Shown here: piece by piece, positions 28,101-34,900 of the stretch
How positions within the stretch are numbered: the first letter of the stretch is position 1
How the letters are laid out: each line of letters begins with the position of its first letter
Assembly (NCBI GenBank): GCA_034509925.1
Contig: CM067528.1
Span: forward strand, 8,904,001-8,968,000
Length of the DNA stretch: 64,000 nucleotides
Source of the DNA: Hirudinaria manillensis
Lineage: Eukaryota; Annelida; Clitellata; Hirudinida; Hirudinidae
Reading direction: 5' to 3'
Program-made: the position numbers and the translations under genes
Notes under the pieces: model-generated
What the model was told of the DNA's origin: nothing
Databases searched by the model: none
The model's input: the letters and a program-made list of their open reading frames with translations, nothing else

Positions 28101-29623
28101 GAAATCCGCTTGGTCATTCATTTATTTTATTTTTTTCTAAACAAAATGAAGGGTCATACGATGATCACTTAGATATTTTGTAACAGCGTTAGGTAACAGA
28201 AAATAGAGTGAAACAGAAACAAGCAACATTGTCAACAGAAAATCAAGTTCACTTAATGGAGAGGTAGTTATTTAGGTTTAAGGATGACACGCACGATTTG
28301 AAGCAATATTTTAAAATAACGAAGGTAGGTTTGCCATTGATAAAAAAAATCAAGTTTACCATTATGGCCTTAGTAATTACAAATAGTAAGTCATAAATGA
28401 AGTGAACAACTCTGTGGATGTACCTGGAAACCAGGATCCAGGAAATTCCAAATGGCCAGGAGGGAATTCGAATTCTTCATCTTCCTCGGGACCTTGCGAT
28501 TGCAATGTAAGTTTAATTGTAAATTTAAAATGAAAATACATTCTTTTATACATAAACAAATAATTTATAAAATAAAAACTTTTATTGTAATAATTACAAA
28601 GCTGTTCTTTAAACAAAATAATTCAATAAATTAATTCAACTAACCGAGTTTTCCGAATTTCCTGAATTTCTTGAGGTTATTGACTCTGCCCAAGAACGTA
28701 ATGGCTCCCGGTCGGGATTCCAGATTTTCCAGTTTCAATTCAGGTTGTTCAACTTGCTGCATGTAGCATTTGTTGTCGACCCAAGTCACAGCAAAGCACT
28801 TGTCGGTCTTCTTGCAATTTTCGACGCAATCTTTGATGCCGGCCGCTGGAACATATTGCAGTCCCCTGTAAAACCATCCGTACCTGATGAGCCACAGCCT
28901 CCTCTCTGGAAATGAGAACAAAAATTCCCAAGTTTTTTTGAAGAGCAGATATCAAATGTCGAGTTGCAGGTGCTTCGGAAACTAACCGATGTTGGCCAAT
29001 TTCACGAGCTCCAGACACTTTTGGTCATTTTGACAACCTAATATTCAGATTTTAAATTATGTTTTAATAATGCAAATCAAAGATTTTGAATTTGTTTCTC
29101 AGCAAAAGTTCAACCAAGAATAGCAATCAACCTCCTTCATCGCCAAACTTGCTCCTGTCGCCACCATGAAAGTGTCCCCAGCCAAAGTGAAAAGATCCGC
29201 CATCTAGCGAACGTTTCAAAAATAAATAAACGCGACCTCACGTGACATTACAAAAGACATTTTAAAACGTTAAAAAAATTTAAAGAAAAGAATCTCCTTC
29301 TGAATTAAGTCAACTCACGGAATTTTTCGAATTTTCCAAATTTTCCGAATCGCAGGAATCGCTTAACTCTGCCGAGGAGCGTGAGTGCTCCGGGTCGAGT
29401 TTCCAGGTTCTCGGACCGCAACAGGCCCGTGCCCCCCTCTTCCAGGTAGCACTTCTTGTCCAACCAGCTCAGAACGAAGCAATTCTCTAGGCTGTCGCAC
29501 TTCTCTGCGCAGTCTCTGAGATTGGTCGCCGGAAATGCCTTCAGTCCCTTGTAAGTCCGGTCCCATTTGATGAACCAATCGTTTTCCACTACAAAATGGA
29601 ATATAATTGGTATATGTATACAG

Positions 29624-29692
<69 letters not shown>

Positions 29693-32600
29693 ACCTCCTA
29701 AATATATTTATATATATATTTATATATATAGTAAATATATCTGTAGTATATACATTAGTGCATTTGTATTAATATATAATATCTATTTATTTTACTACAG
29801 AACATATTAAATGTAGTATATTTATATTATTTTAGATATTTTTACTGTTAATTTTTAAATCGTGATTTCCAATTTTTTTACTAACCAATGCCAGACCCAC
29901 TGATTAGAGCCATGCACAATGGATTCTTCTGGCAACCCAATTCACCAAATGCAGGTCCAAGTTTATCATCTTCTGAACCGCCCCATCCTTCACCTGGTGT
30001 TAAAATGCGAGAAGTCGCTGAAAGATCAATCTATCGCCGATTGAATCCAACTGATCTGAATTCAATCACTGATTGAAACCGAATGATTTGAAAAAATATT
30101 TGACAAGACACTGGTTCTTTTTTAAATTATTATTATTATTATAATTATTCTTAATCCTCGTAAGTTAATTATTACATAATTTCAAACAATTATATTTTTC
30201 ATTCTCCAAGATATAGTTGATATTATAACTTGATGTGATGTGATTAAATTTAAGTAGGAAAGCAAGATGACCAGGAGAAAATTGGAAATATGTAGTAAGA
30301 TTTACATACCGAATGGGAAATGACCGGTTTGGAAACCGACACCAAAATGGAATTTTCCTCCTTCAATAAATCATTCGAGAAAAGCTCAATTAAATGTCTT
30401 TAAAAAAAGTTATAAACATTTAAATTTAAATTGTTTAAAATCTGTAAACACGCTTTTTTGATAACCTTGCATTTTCCGGTAGTTTTTGAATTTGAAGAGT
30501 CGTTTGATCTTGCCCAAGAAGGTGAATGCGTTTTTGACCGGCACGAGGTTTTCTGAGTGCAGCTCGGCTCTGCCTTCCAGCTGCAGGTGGCATTTGTTGT
30601 CCAACCAGCTCCCCACGTAACACGAGTCACTGTTCAAGCAGAACTCGTAACATTCTTTGACGTCTCTTGCACGCGTTTCTTTCAGTCCCTTGTAAAATGA
30701 GCCCCATTTGATGAACCAATCTCTCTCGGCTTCAGGAAAAAATGCGAACGATTTAAGGTATCGAGATATTGTTTAAGTCTTTTGGAATATTTCTTTCTGC
30801 GAAGTCATCTCGAATGATTGCCGATCAAAACGAAATAAATATAATAAAAATTAATAAATCAAAGTATTATTTCATCCTTTACCTATGTTGGCCAATTTGA
30901 AGAGACCCAAACACACCGGATTATTCTGGCATCCCAGAACTACAAAAATGTCAAACGATTCGAATTCCTAATTATATTCTCAACAATATTTATATAAATA
31001 TTTAAATAAAAAAACACCTTTTACGAATATCAGATGGACGTAATTTTAGAAACTGTTTGGATAATATTTATTCATGTAATATAACCTCCGAAAGCAGGTC
31101 CAAGGGTTTCGTCTGCACCACCATCATCACCACCACCACCAATGCCACCTTGGAAAGAATTTCAAAGACTCCATCAAACTCAATGCGACAACAATAATAA
31201 CATTTTGACGTTATTTTACAAAACTTATTTCTTTTATGACAATAAAAGTCATAAAAAATTTGAAAGTTGAATTTCTAGGAATGATGATGTTTTACGCCAT
31301 CAAAGCAGTGTTTTTCGAATCCAACCTCCCCATTGGAACCATCCTCCAGCACTGTGGAACTGATATTGTTTGCCAAACTTGAGTCCTGACCATACATGTC
31401 ATACACGTGTAACAGCCAATATTGAGTTGTAATTATTACTTTATGTAATTATTATACTAGTTGTAAAATTATCAATGTAATTAATTTCTAATAAAGTACA
31501 CTGCAATAATCAATTACTTATTTAAGTGTTTGCCAATTCATCCGAGAATCTGAGGGTCAGAAAACTCAGACTTCATCAATCTCTAAAGCTTATCTGATCC
31601 ACATAAAATTGAAAATTATCCCAGGCGGTTATAATTTGATGACGTACCGTACATTTTCCTGTTACTTTTGAATTTGAAGAGATGTTTAATCTTGCCCAGG
31701 AATGTAATGGCGTTATTTTGTGGTACAAGGTTTTCAGAGTGCAGTTCAGCTTTGCCATCCTGCTGCGTGTAGCATTTGCCATCAACCCAACTTGCTACAT
31801 AACAGGAGTCGCTATTTGTACAGGATTCAGAACATTCTTTGACATTTGCTGCCTTAGTTTCCTTCAATCCCTTGTAGAACGAGCCCCATTTGATGAAATA
31901 ATGTCCTTGTACTGCAAGAAGTCATGAGTAAATTATAAAAACAGTTGCTTAGAACATGAACACATAATGCTATTGATATGTTTAATTCTTCGATCATAAA
32001 CAAAAACATTTATCTATGAAATAGAGGGGTTTACCTAGATTAGCTAAGTTGACGAAACTTGAGCACAATGGATTTTTTTGACAACCTAAAACTGTCAAAA
32101 TATTCAATAATGTTACCTCTATCGGCAAGAAATATTATTTTAATTCGTAGTGGTACGCCTTAATCACTACGTAAGTACTACTGTACTTATAAGGCACAAC
32201 CTCCAAATGCGGGTCCAAGAGTTTCTTCCCCTTGGCGGCCACCATCTTCATCTGACAAATTAAGAAATTATCGAAAACATCAGTAATATTATAATTAACA
32301 AACATCACGACATCCAAATATCATGTACATATCAGAATGTGTACATAACTCGAAGTGTTAAATTCATTTCCCCTGCATCGGCCGGCAGGCAGAATTTTCA
32401 GTCTCGGGAAAGTTTAATAAATATTAAGAAGGAAAATAAAAAATAAGGAACTATTTGGCTAACCAGCCATTTAAACTTTTTGCCACAATTAATTTATAAT
32501 TTAAACGTTTCTGTTTCTCTAATTTATTTATTTATTAATTTTTCAATTCTGCTTTCAAAATCCTACTTCTCCACCTTAATGTAATGCAAATTGGCTGGCG

Positions 32601-34700
32601 TCGCTTAAATGTATATCATTAGTATGGGTTTTCAAATTTCAATCTTTTACAAATAAGGGAATGAAAATCAACGTAATATATACCGTATTCGACAACCTCC
32701 CATTTTTCCCCTTTGACTAACTGTCCAGGCGGAAGCTCAGAGAACTTCCGATTTCTTCTAAATTGCAAGAGAAGTTCTATTCTGGCCAAGAGAGTGACGG
32801 CGTTTTTCTGAGGCTTTAATTTTCTCTCATTTATTACAATTTCACCGAATGATTGAATTAAGCATTTGCCCTCTGTAAGCCACGTCAAAGCAAAGCAGAC
32901 GTCACTGGAAAGGCAAGCATCAACGCAGTTCTTACAACTTGTGGCCGCGACTTCTTTCAACCCCTCGTATATATATCCCCATTTGAGAAGCCAATACTTG
33001 ATATCTGTAAAATGCGCTCACACTTTTACCGGAACCATAAAACATTAAAAATGTTATAAAAGAAATATTGGAGACGGTACAGATGATCAAATGCTCTGAA
33101 ACTAACCCACGCCTCTGAAAAGAGCCGTTCTGTCGAATCTACGCAAAAAGTTGTAAGCCCCTTTCTGAACCTTCACATCGCTTTTTAAAATGGTGAAGTC
33201 TTTCATGTGGATCCAACAGGGACGATTTGTGTTTTTATCCCAATCCACAGCCCCACATTTCTCGCGATTGAAGCATAAGTCCAAACATTCTTGAGGTGTG
33301 GCAGCATCGACTTGATCCAAACCCGGACCAGTGTAGTGCATGTCGTAGCTTATCTCCCAAAATCCCGTACCTTAAATAAGGAATTGTTTATTTAAATAGA
33401 CTACTAAAATTTCTTAGTTACAATTTTTGACTAAAACCTTCTTAGCTAAAGCATCCTAACCGCGAAAGGAACTCTGGTTCACTTACTTATACCCCTGATG
33501 ATGTTTAGGCATTGTCTGTTCAAGACGAAGTTGATCACAGATTCGCGCGGCACCCGGCTCTCCAGTACAACTTTAAAGGGTTTTGTTTGAACCCAACAAG
33601 TCGATTTTGTTATAAAGTCCCAATCCACCAGGGAACAATTTGGATCATCTTCGCACATCTTCAGACATTCCTGTATTTGCACGGAAGTCCCCAATGGTTC
33701 ATTAACTTGGGACAAGCCCAAATATTGGATACCAGGGAAGGCAATCCAGCACGGATGTTCTATTAAATTTAACGATTGGTGTATAGTAAGAAAAATATAA
33801 ATTGAGTCATTTAGAAAAGAAGAAAGTTTTTAATGCTTTAATAAAAGTTAATAAATTAGTTGTTTTATAATCTTTTACAAGCTTCGAAAGTAGGCTCTAC
33901 TATAATTTATTTCTCTTTAAGTCTCGGCGTTTAAAGCCCGACAATGTCCAATGAAGAAATATGAAATACATTAAAATGCTAAATAAACATTGGGAGCCAG
34001 CTAGCGCGAGAAAAATCCTTTATGCCCTCGAGTTGATATATATATGTTTTCTCTTCCCAAAATGGCCCAAAATGCTTTGCTATCGTTCAATCGGTTCAAC
34101 AAAAAGTGGGGACAAAAGAAAAACTTACCAACATCCTTTAACAAATCGAGACACCTCTGGTCGGTCATGTAATTCGTGACTCCCTTCTGGAATTTCAGTT
34201 TGCTGACTTCAAAGGCTTCAGTCTGCAACCAACATTGGGGTTTCGTTGAGATATCCTTGTCAAAAGTCTTGCAAACACGCGAGGCCCTGCAAAGGGACTG
34301 ACAAACATTCTCTTCGTCTGCACCTGGAACTTGTTGAAGTCCTTTTTCAGCTACGTGCATGTTTAGACCGACCTTCCAGCAATCCTGATCTGTTGGTGTA
34401 ATTTAGATTTTTATTTATTTTTACAGCTTCGCTGCCTGATTGAATGAAGCATTTGCCATATCTAAAACGTGTCGAAGCTAAGTAGACGTCACAAGCATAA
34501 ATGTAGTTATTAAAATATAAGGACCAGAAAAGACATTATTTATAATTGGAATTTTTAACATATATTTTTTATTCGATTTAGTAATTTTTTAAATAATTTG
34601 GTCGAAATCTCATAAGATGAAATAAACAATTATCTTTCAACTTAACTTCCAATGAAGAAACCAGAGTTACAAAGGCCAAAACTACGGCCCCTAACATCAT
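1..34700 (-). CDS. Giant secreted multi-PAN/apple protein with Pro-Gly-Gly-Glu repeat exons (3' partial)
   Basis: This is one gene as I read it. A signal peptide exon at 34,647-34,700 is followed by about 72 exons down to the left edge, where the sequence is still coding. Summed coding length is about 13.6 kb, at least 4,500 residues. PAN/apple domains (C-x3-C, hydrophobic core, second Cys pair) recur 23 times and bind proteins or glycans in known families. Between them lie acidic linkers, C-x5-C mini-exons and Pro-Gly-Gly-Glu repeat exons. I placed boundaries by GT/AG sites. Apart from the phase-0 join after the signal peptide, every exon keeps phase 1 at both ends, so the frame stays open throughout. 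I saw no internal signal peptide or terminal stop, which argues for one gene, but a transcript is needed to exclude two or three adjacent genes. A structural, adhesive or mucus-type extracellular role is inferred. Confidence 0.75.
493..858 (-). CDS. PAN module 22, long six-cysteine form
   Basis: A 366-nt exon has its PAN cysteines at [25 protein letters not shown] and NCDG, plus an extra one near the start (ELCTTE). The six-cysteine pattern is restored, and there is no basic tail or separate mini-exon. This marks the end of the derived array. Confidence 0.75.
1040..1101. repeat. AAT microsatellite
   Basis: About 20 AAT units lie in an intron of the multi-PAN gene. Confidence 0.95.
1111..1955 (-). 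CDS. PAN module 21
   Basis: The linker is 1,887-1,955 ([17 protein letters not shown]), the mini-exon 1,625-1,681 (GCKNDKQC) and the PAN core 1,111-1,371 ([16 protein letters not shown], four cysteines). The mini-exon donor GTTTGT is weak but keeps phase. An AAT microsatellite follows in the intron. Confidence 0.75.
2136..2636 (-). CDS. PAN module 20: mini-exon and PAN core
   Basis: The mini-exon is 2,580-2,636 ([15 protein letters not shown]) and the PAN core 2,136-2,405 ([23 protein letters not shown], tail [13 protein letters not shown]). The phase-1 join gives KKKRW across the intron. Confidence 0.75.
3020..3750 (-). mobile_element. RLE-type retrotransposon copy 2, inverted RT segment
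   Basis: The minus strand encodes the central reverse transcriptase domain: [40 protein letters not shown], the catalytic FMDDTT, and then [10 protein letters not shown]. It is homologous to copy 1 at 16 kb but inverted relative to its own 3' half, which starts at about 3,751. About 75 codons present in copy 1 are missing at the junction. The 5' end of the element is truncated. It lies in an intron of the multi-PAN gene. Confidence 0.8.
3751..5325 (+). mobile_element. RLE-type retrotransposon copy 2, 3' half and tail
   Basis: Coding runs from [14 protein letters not shown] through a C-x2-C-x7-H-x4-C knuckle ([17 protein letters not shown]) to a restriction-like endonuclease with RPDLVL and [11 protein letters not shown], ending near 4,973. 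There is one early in-frame stop (KIRT then TAG, near 3,875). A 3' untranslated tail shared with the two other copies ends in TTTCTATCAAT and AT repeats. The RLE and knuckle place it in the R2/NeSL-like group, not the APE group. Confidence 0.8.
5189..5300 (+). other. Conserved 3'-tail stem of RLE element, copy 2
   Basis: Arm TCTGGCAGGG (5,189-5,198) pairs with CCCTGCCAGA (5,291-5,300) and encloses about 92 nt. Confidence 0.65.
5326..5480. repeat. About 78-nt tandem repeat with PAN-exon remnant
   Basis: Two copies of an AT-run, then ATTAATTTGTTTATGAGG, then a 24-nt stretch (5,360-5,383 and, with one mismatch, 5,437-5,460) lie head to tail. The 24-nt stretch matches the 3' end of the module 19 PAN exon near 7,790-7,813 and encodes KIRKLIRS on minus. 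Confidence 0.7.
5482..6990 (+). mobile_element. CR1/Jockey-like non-LTR retrotransposon, 5' truncated
   Basis: Coding starts inside the reverse transcriptase ([30 protein letters not shown]). It continues through [21 protein letters not shown] and catalytic FADDVKLY to a C-terminal WNSLPPDF region ending at 6,851. One in-frame stop (TAG near 6,555) interrupts it. The 3' tail ends in GAATAAAT repeats and an AT run. No endonuclease is present in this copy. It is a dead insertion in an intron of the multi-PAN gene. Confidence 0.8.
7127..7225 (-). CDS. Acidic linker exon of module 20
   Basis: A 99-nt exon reads EFSFGFEY followed by about a dozen Asp/Glu and closes EKLGPAFG. It is separated from its mini-exon by a 4.5-kb intron loaded with retrotransposons. 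Confidence 0.7.
7397..7452 (+). repeat. SINE/LINE-like 3' tail fragment
   Basis: CACGGCGCTATATAAATG followed by ATT repeats resembles the conserved tails of many invertebrate SINEs and LINEs. It is too short to classify. Confidence 0.35.
7785..8792 (-). CDS. PAN module 19, mini-exon fused to PAN core
   Basis: The linkers are 8,709-8,792 ([14 protein letters not shown]) and 8,317-8,370 ([18 protein letters not shown]). Exon 7,785-8,108 encodes GCQGDNQC and the PAN core ([15 protein letters not shown]) with no intron between them. Four core cysteines are present, and the tail is [14 protein letters not shown]. Confidence 0.75.
8993..10079 (-). CDS. PAN module 18 with a 21-nt micro-exon
   Basis: The exons are linker 9,987-10,079 ([18 protein letters not shown], then Glu-rich), tentative micro-exon 9,807-9,827 (PGVEFP), linker 9,639-9,674 ([12 protein letters not shown]), mini-exon 9,349-9,405 (GCRSNKKC) and PAN core 8,993-9,259. 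It is a diverged fifth member of the module 14-17 family, but it has no long repeat exon. Confidence 0.7.
10260..11418 (-). CDS. Repeat exon and PAN module 17
   Basis: The exons are repeat exon 10,993-11,418, linker 10,832-10,867, mini-exon 10,616-10,672 and PAN core 10,260-10,526. Against module 16 the core has EPRDD for EPQDD, and the repeat exon has a few single changes. The intervening introns match. Confidence 0.75.
11602..12760 (-). CDS. Repeat exon and PAN module 16
   Basis: The exons are repeat exon 12,335-12,760, linker 12,174-12,209, mini-exon 11,958-12,014 and PAN core 11,602-11,868. The unit is offset exactly 1,342 nt from module 17, introns included, so it is a recent tandem duplicate. 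Confidence 0.75.
12944..14290 (-). CDS. Repeat exon and PAN module 15
   Basis: Exon 13,670-14,290 (621 nt) opens [20 protein letters not shown] and continues with PGGEEPVS repeats. It is 195 nt longer than the two following copies. The linker is 13,515-13,544, the mini-exon 13,300-13,356 and the PAN core 12,944-13,210. The PAN core is identical in protein to modules 14 and 16. Confidence 0.75.
14474..15622 (-). CDS. Repeat exon and PAN module 14
   Basis: Exon 15,200-15,622 carries 141 codons of [13 protein letters not shown] repeats. It opens [12 protein letters not shown] rather than with the TTEG segment. The linker is 15,045-15,074 ([10 protein letters not shown]), the mini-exon 14,830-14,886 (GCRSNKKC) and the PAN core 14,474-14,740 ([15 protein letters not shown], tail [16 protein letters not shown]). 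It is the first of four nearly identical tandem modules. Confidence 0.75.
15792..15875 (-). CDS. Gly-rich linker exon
   Basis: An 84-nt phase-1 exon begins [19 protein letters not shown]. Acceptor ACCAG and donor GTGAGC are canonical. Confidence 0.6.
16040..19437 (+). mobile_element. RLE-type retrotransposon copy 1, longest copy
   Basis: This is the most complete of three copies. The order is an N-terminal region ([16 protein letters not shown]), the reverse transcriptase with [24 protein letters not shown] and FMDDTT, a thumb/linker, the knuckle [17 protein letters not shown], and the endonuclease (RPDVVL and [11 protein letters not shown]) ending near 18,996. Two frameshifts (about 17,440 and 18,560) break the single ORF, and the N-terminal zinc fingers expected in this group are absent. 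A conserved 3' tail follows. It inserted in the sense opposite to the host gene, in the intron between 15,875 and 19,643. Confidence 0.85.
19292..19405 (+). other. Conserved 3'-tail stem of RLE element, copy 1
   Basis: Arm CCGACAGGG (19,292-19,300) pairs with CCCTGTCGG (19,397-19,405). Relative to copies 2 and 3, two base pairs differ on both arms, so pairing is kept. Confidence 0.65.
19525..19612. repeat. Imperfect AAT/ACA-rich simple repeat
   Basis: A low-complexity AATAATAACAATAAT-type tract lies next to a linker exon. Confidence 0.8.
19643..19708 (-). CDS. Linker exon, TEG type
   Basis: A 66-nt phase-1 exon encodes [13 protein letters not shown] and continues Pro-rich. It resembles the TTEG openings of the repeat exons of modules 15-17 and the linkers of modules 18 and 19. 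The intron after it carries a 3.4-kb retrotransposon. Confidence 0.6.
19913..19972 (-). CDS. Linker exon after the giant repeat exon
   Basis: A 60-nt phase-1 exon encodes [20 protein letters not shown] between CATAACAG and GTTTTACC. It is supported only by splice sites, phase and composition. Confidence 0.45.
20211..22853 (-). CDS. Giant Pro-Gly-Gly-Glu repeat exon (881 codons)
   Basis: A single 2,643-nt exon starts [16 protein letters not shown] and then repeats an 8-9 residue unit, PGGEVPV followed by S, F, Y or L, about 100 times. Variants carry an extra Glu (PGGEEVPV). Larger blocks also recur: an [16 protein letters not shown] segment appears at about 20,945, 21,605 and 22,655 (minus strand). 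The composition is Pro, Gly, Glu and Val, with no Cys and almost no Lys, so it should be disordered, extended and strongly negative. Gly is not at every third position, so it is not collagen. The acceptor is AAAAAAG|CT and the donor G|GTGAGA, both phase 1. Because the unit is a multiple of three, other frames and the opposite strand are open too; those frames are shadows. Confidence 0.8.
23033..23704 (-). CDS. PAN module 13, last before the giant repeat exon
   Basis: The exons are linker 23,636-23,704 (acidic, ending RFG), mini-exon 23,416-23,472 (DCRNDPKC) and PAN core 23,033-23,305 ([21 protein letters not shown], tail [12 protein letters not shown]). The donor after FPGL joins in phase 1 to the repeat exon at 22,853. 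Confidence 0.75.
23914..24925 (-). CDS. PAN module 12
   Basis: Exon 24,830-24,925 is a shorter sister of the module 10 Pro-Gly linker ([17 protein letters not shown]). The acidic linker is 24,638-24,694, the mini-exon 24,335-24,391 (GCQNDPLC) and the PAN core 23,914-24,180, close to module 10. The linker-plus-PAN block therefore appears to have duplicated as a unit. Confidence 0.75.
25209..25746 (-). CDS. PAN module 11
   Basis: The exons are linker 25,681-25,746 (charged), mini-exon 25,558-25,614 (GCQNSQHC) and PAN core 25,209-25,475. Residues 14-85 or so of the core are identical to module 9 at the protein level, from [13 protein letters not shown] to the basic tail. This points to a recent exon duplication or gene conversion. 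Confidence 0.75.
25832..26823 (-). CDS. PAN module 10 with long acidic Pro-Gly linker
   Basis: Exon 26,650-26,823 encodes 58 residues of acidic Pro/Gly motif ([12 protein letters not shown] and variants). The short linker is 26,456-26,497, the mini-exon 26,231-26,284 (GCKNEQRC) and the PAN core 25,832-26,098 ([11 protein letters not shown], tail [14 protein letters not shown]). Modules 10 and 12 are close paralogues. Confidence 0.75.
26996..28492 (-). CDS. PAN module 9 with three linkers, one using a GC donor
   Basis: The linkers are 28,424-28,492 and 27,903-27,980, which both end FPGSWFP and so look duplicated, and 27,623-27,679 (acidic). The mini-exon is 27,331-27,387 (GCQNNQRC) and the PAN core 26,996-27,262. 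The second linker ends in G|GCACGT where its sister has G|GTACAT, so a GC-AG intron or a dead exon must be assumed. Confidence 0.7.
28645..29203 (-). CDS. PAN module 8
   Basis: The exons are linker 29,132-29,203 (Gly/His-rich), mini-exon 28,987-29,037 (GCQNDQKC) and PAN core 28,645-28,905 ([10 protein letters not shown], four cysteines, tail [10 protein letters not shown]). All keep phase 1. Confidence 0.75.
29319..30360 (-). CDS. PAN module 7 with fused linker and mini-exon
   Basis: The linker 30,310-30,360 is Gly/His/Phe-rich. Exon 29,886-29,993 encodes an LGPAFG-type linker and the GCQKNPLC segment with no intron between them, so the usual intron has been lost. The PAN core is 29,319-29,588 ([11 protein letters not shown], four cysteines). 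A long TA microsatellite lies in the intron at 29,626-29,690. Confidence 0.75.
29626..29690. repeat. TA microsatellite
   Basis: About 32 uninterrupted TA units lie between PAN module 7 and its linker. Confidence 0.95.
30466..31385 (-). CDS. PAN module 6 with two linker exons
   Basis: The linkers are 31,326-31,385 (Gly/His/Trp-rich) and 31,086-31,148 (Gly/Asp run ending LGPAFG). The mini-exon is 30,883-30,939 (GCQNNPVC) and the PAN core 30,466-30,729. The core has four cysteines and a Lys/Arg/Phe tail. It is closest in sequence to module 5 (shared LHSENLVP). Confidence 0.75.
31648..32251 (-). CDS. PAN module 5: acidic linker, C-x5-C mini-exon, PAN exon
   Basis: There are three exons: the linker 32,201-32,251 ending LGPAFG, the mini-exon 32,035-32,085 (GCQKNPLC), and the PAN core 31,648-31,911 ([10 protein letters not shown], four cysteines, then a basic tail). 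It is the first module in which the closing-helix segment is a separate exon with two cysteines. Confidence 0.75.
32684..33004 (-). CDS. PAN module 4 with C-terminal extension
   Basis: The core begins [17 protein letters not shown], setting the pattern for most later modules (aromatic-W, W-G-x-x-Y-x-G-L-K). It has four cysteines. The exon runs on past the basic tail FRRNRKF into a Pro/Gly-rich stretch and ends VVEYG. The donor is the weak GTATAT, supported by phase 1 continuity into the next linker. Confidence 0.75.
33107..33370 (-). CDS. PAN module 3, outer cysteines lost
   Basis: The domain starts TGFWEIS, with Phe where the first Cys stood, and ends RRFDRTALF, without the last Cys. [12 protein letters not shown] and PCWIHMK are retained. 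The two partners of the outer disulfide are therefore missing together. It is transitional between modules 1-2 and the derived modules. Confidence 0.8.
33487..33759 (-). CDS. PAN module 2, six-cysteine form
   Basis: This exon has the same layout as module 1: PCW at the start, ECLKMC, NCSLVDW, STCW and closing RQCLNII. The acceptor is TTTAATAG and the donor GTAAGT, with phase 1 at both ends. It is the second and last N-terminal module with all six cysteines. Confidence 0.8.
34129..34384 (-). CDS. PAN module 1, six-cysteine form
   Basis: One exon holds a complete PAN/apple domain with DCW at the start, the paired cysteines VCQSLC, then VCKTF, QCW and a closing [11 protein letters not shown]. 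These six cysteines match the usual three-disulfide apple fold. The closing helix is the segment that later becomes a separate mini-exon. Confidence 0.8.
34647..34700 (-). CDS. Signal-peptide exon of the multi-PAN gene
   Basis: The exon encodes [18 protein letters not shown], a hydrophobic secretory signal. It ends in a phase-0 GTTAAG donor. It joins in frame to the CAG|GAT acceptor at 34,384, giving a mature start near Asp-Cys-Trp of the first PAN domain. I chose the first of two adjacent ATGs. All other introns in the gene are phase 1. Confidence 0.7.
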
Positions 34701-34889
34701 GGTTGAAACTCTCGTCTGAATAATTAAACAAGGAAAAGTCAGCAAATGGTAAGAAAGATAAGAACATTATAAATCACGCATTGAAAATTCTAAAAGATAA
34801 GATCTGCTAACACAACTCGTTAAATCCAGACCAATGTCTTCACAAGGCTGGAATTTAAGTAACAGTTGGGTAAAGATTGGAGCGAGCCA

Positions 34890-34896
34890 TTTTATA
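34890..34896 (-). promoter_or_regulatory. Putative TATA box of the multi-PAN gene
   Basis: TATAAAA reads on the minus strand about 190 nt upstream of the signal-peptide ATG. It fits a start site near 34,865. A possible 5'UTR splice acceptor (TTATTCAG) lies just before the ATG. No transcript evidence is available. Confidence 0.45.
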
Positions 34897-34900
34897 CACA

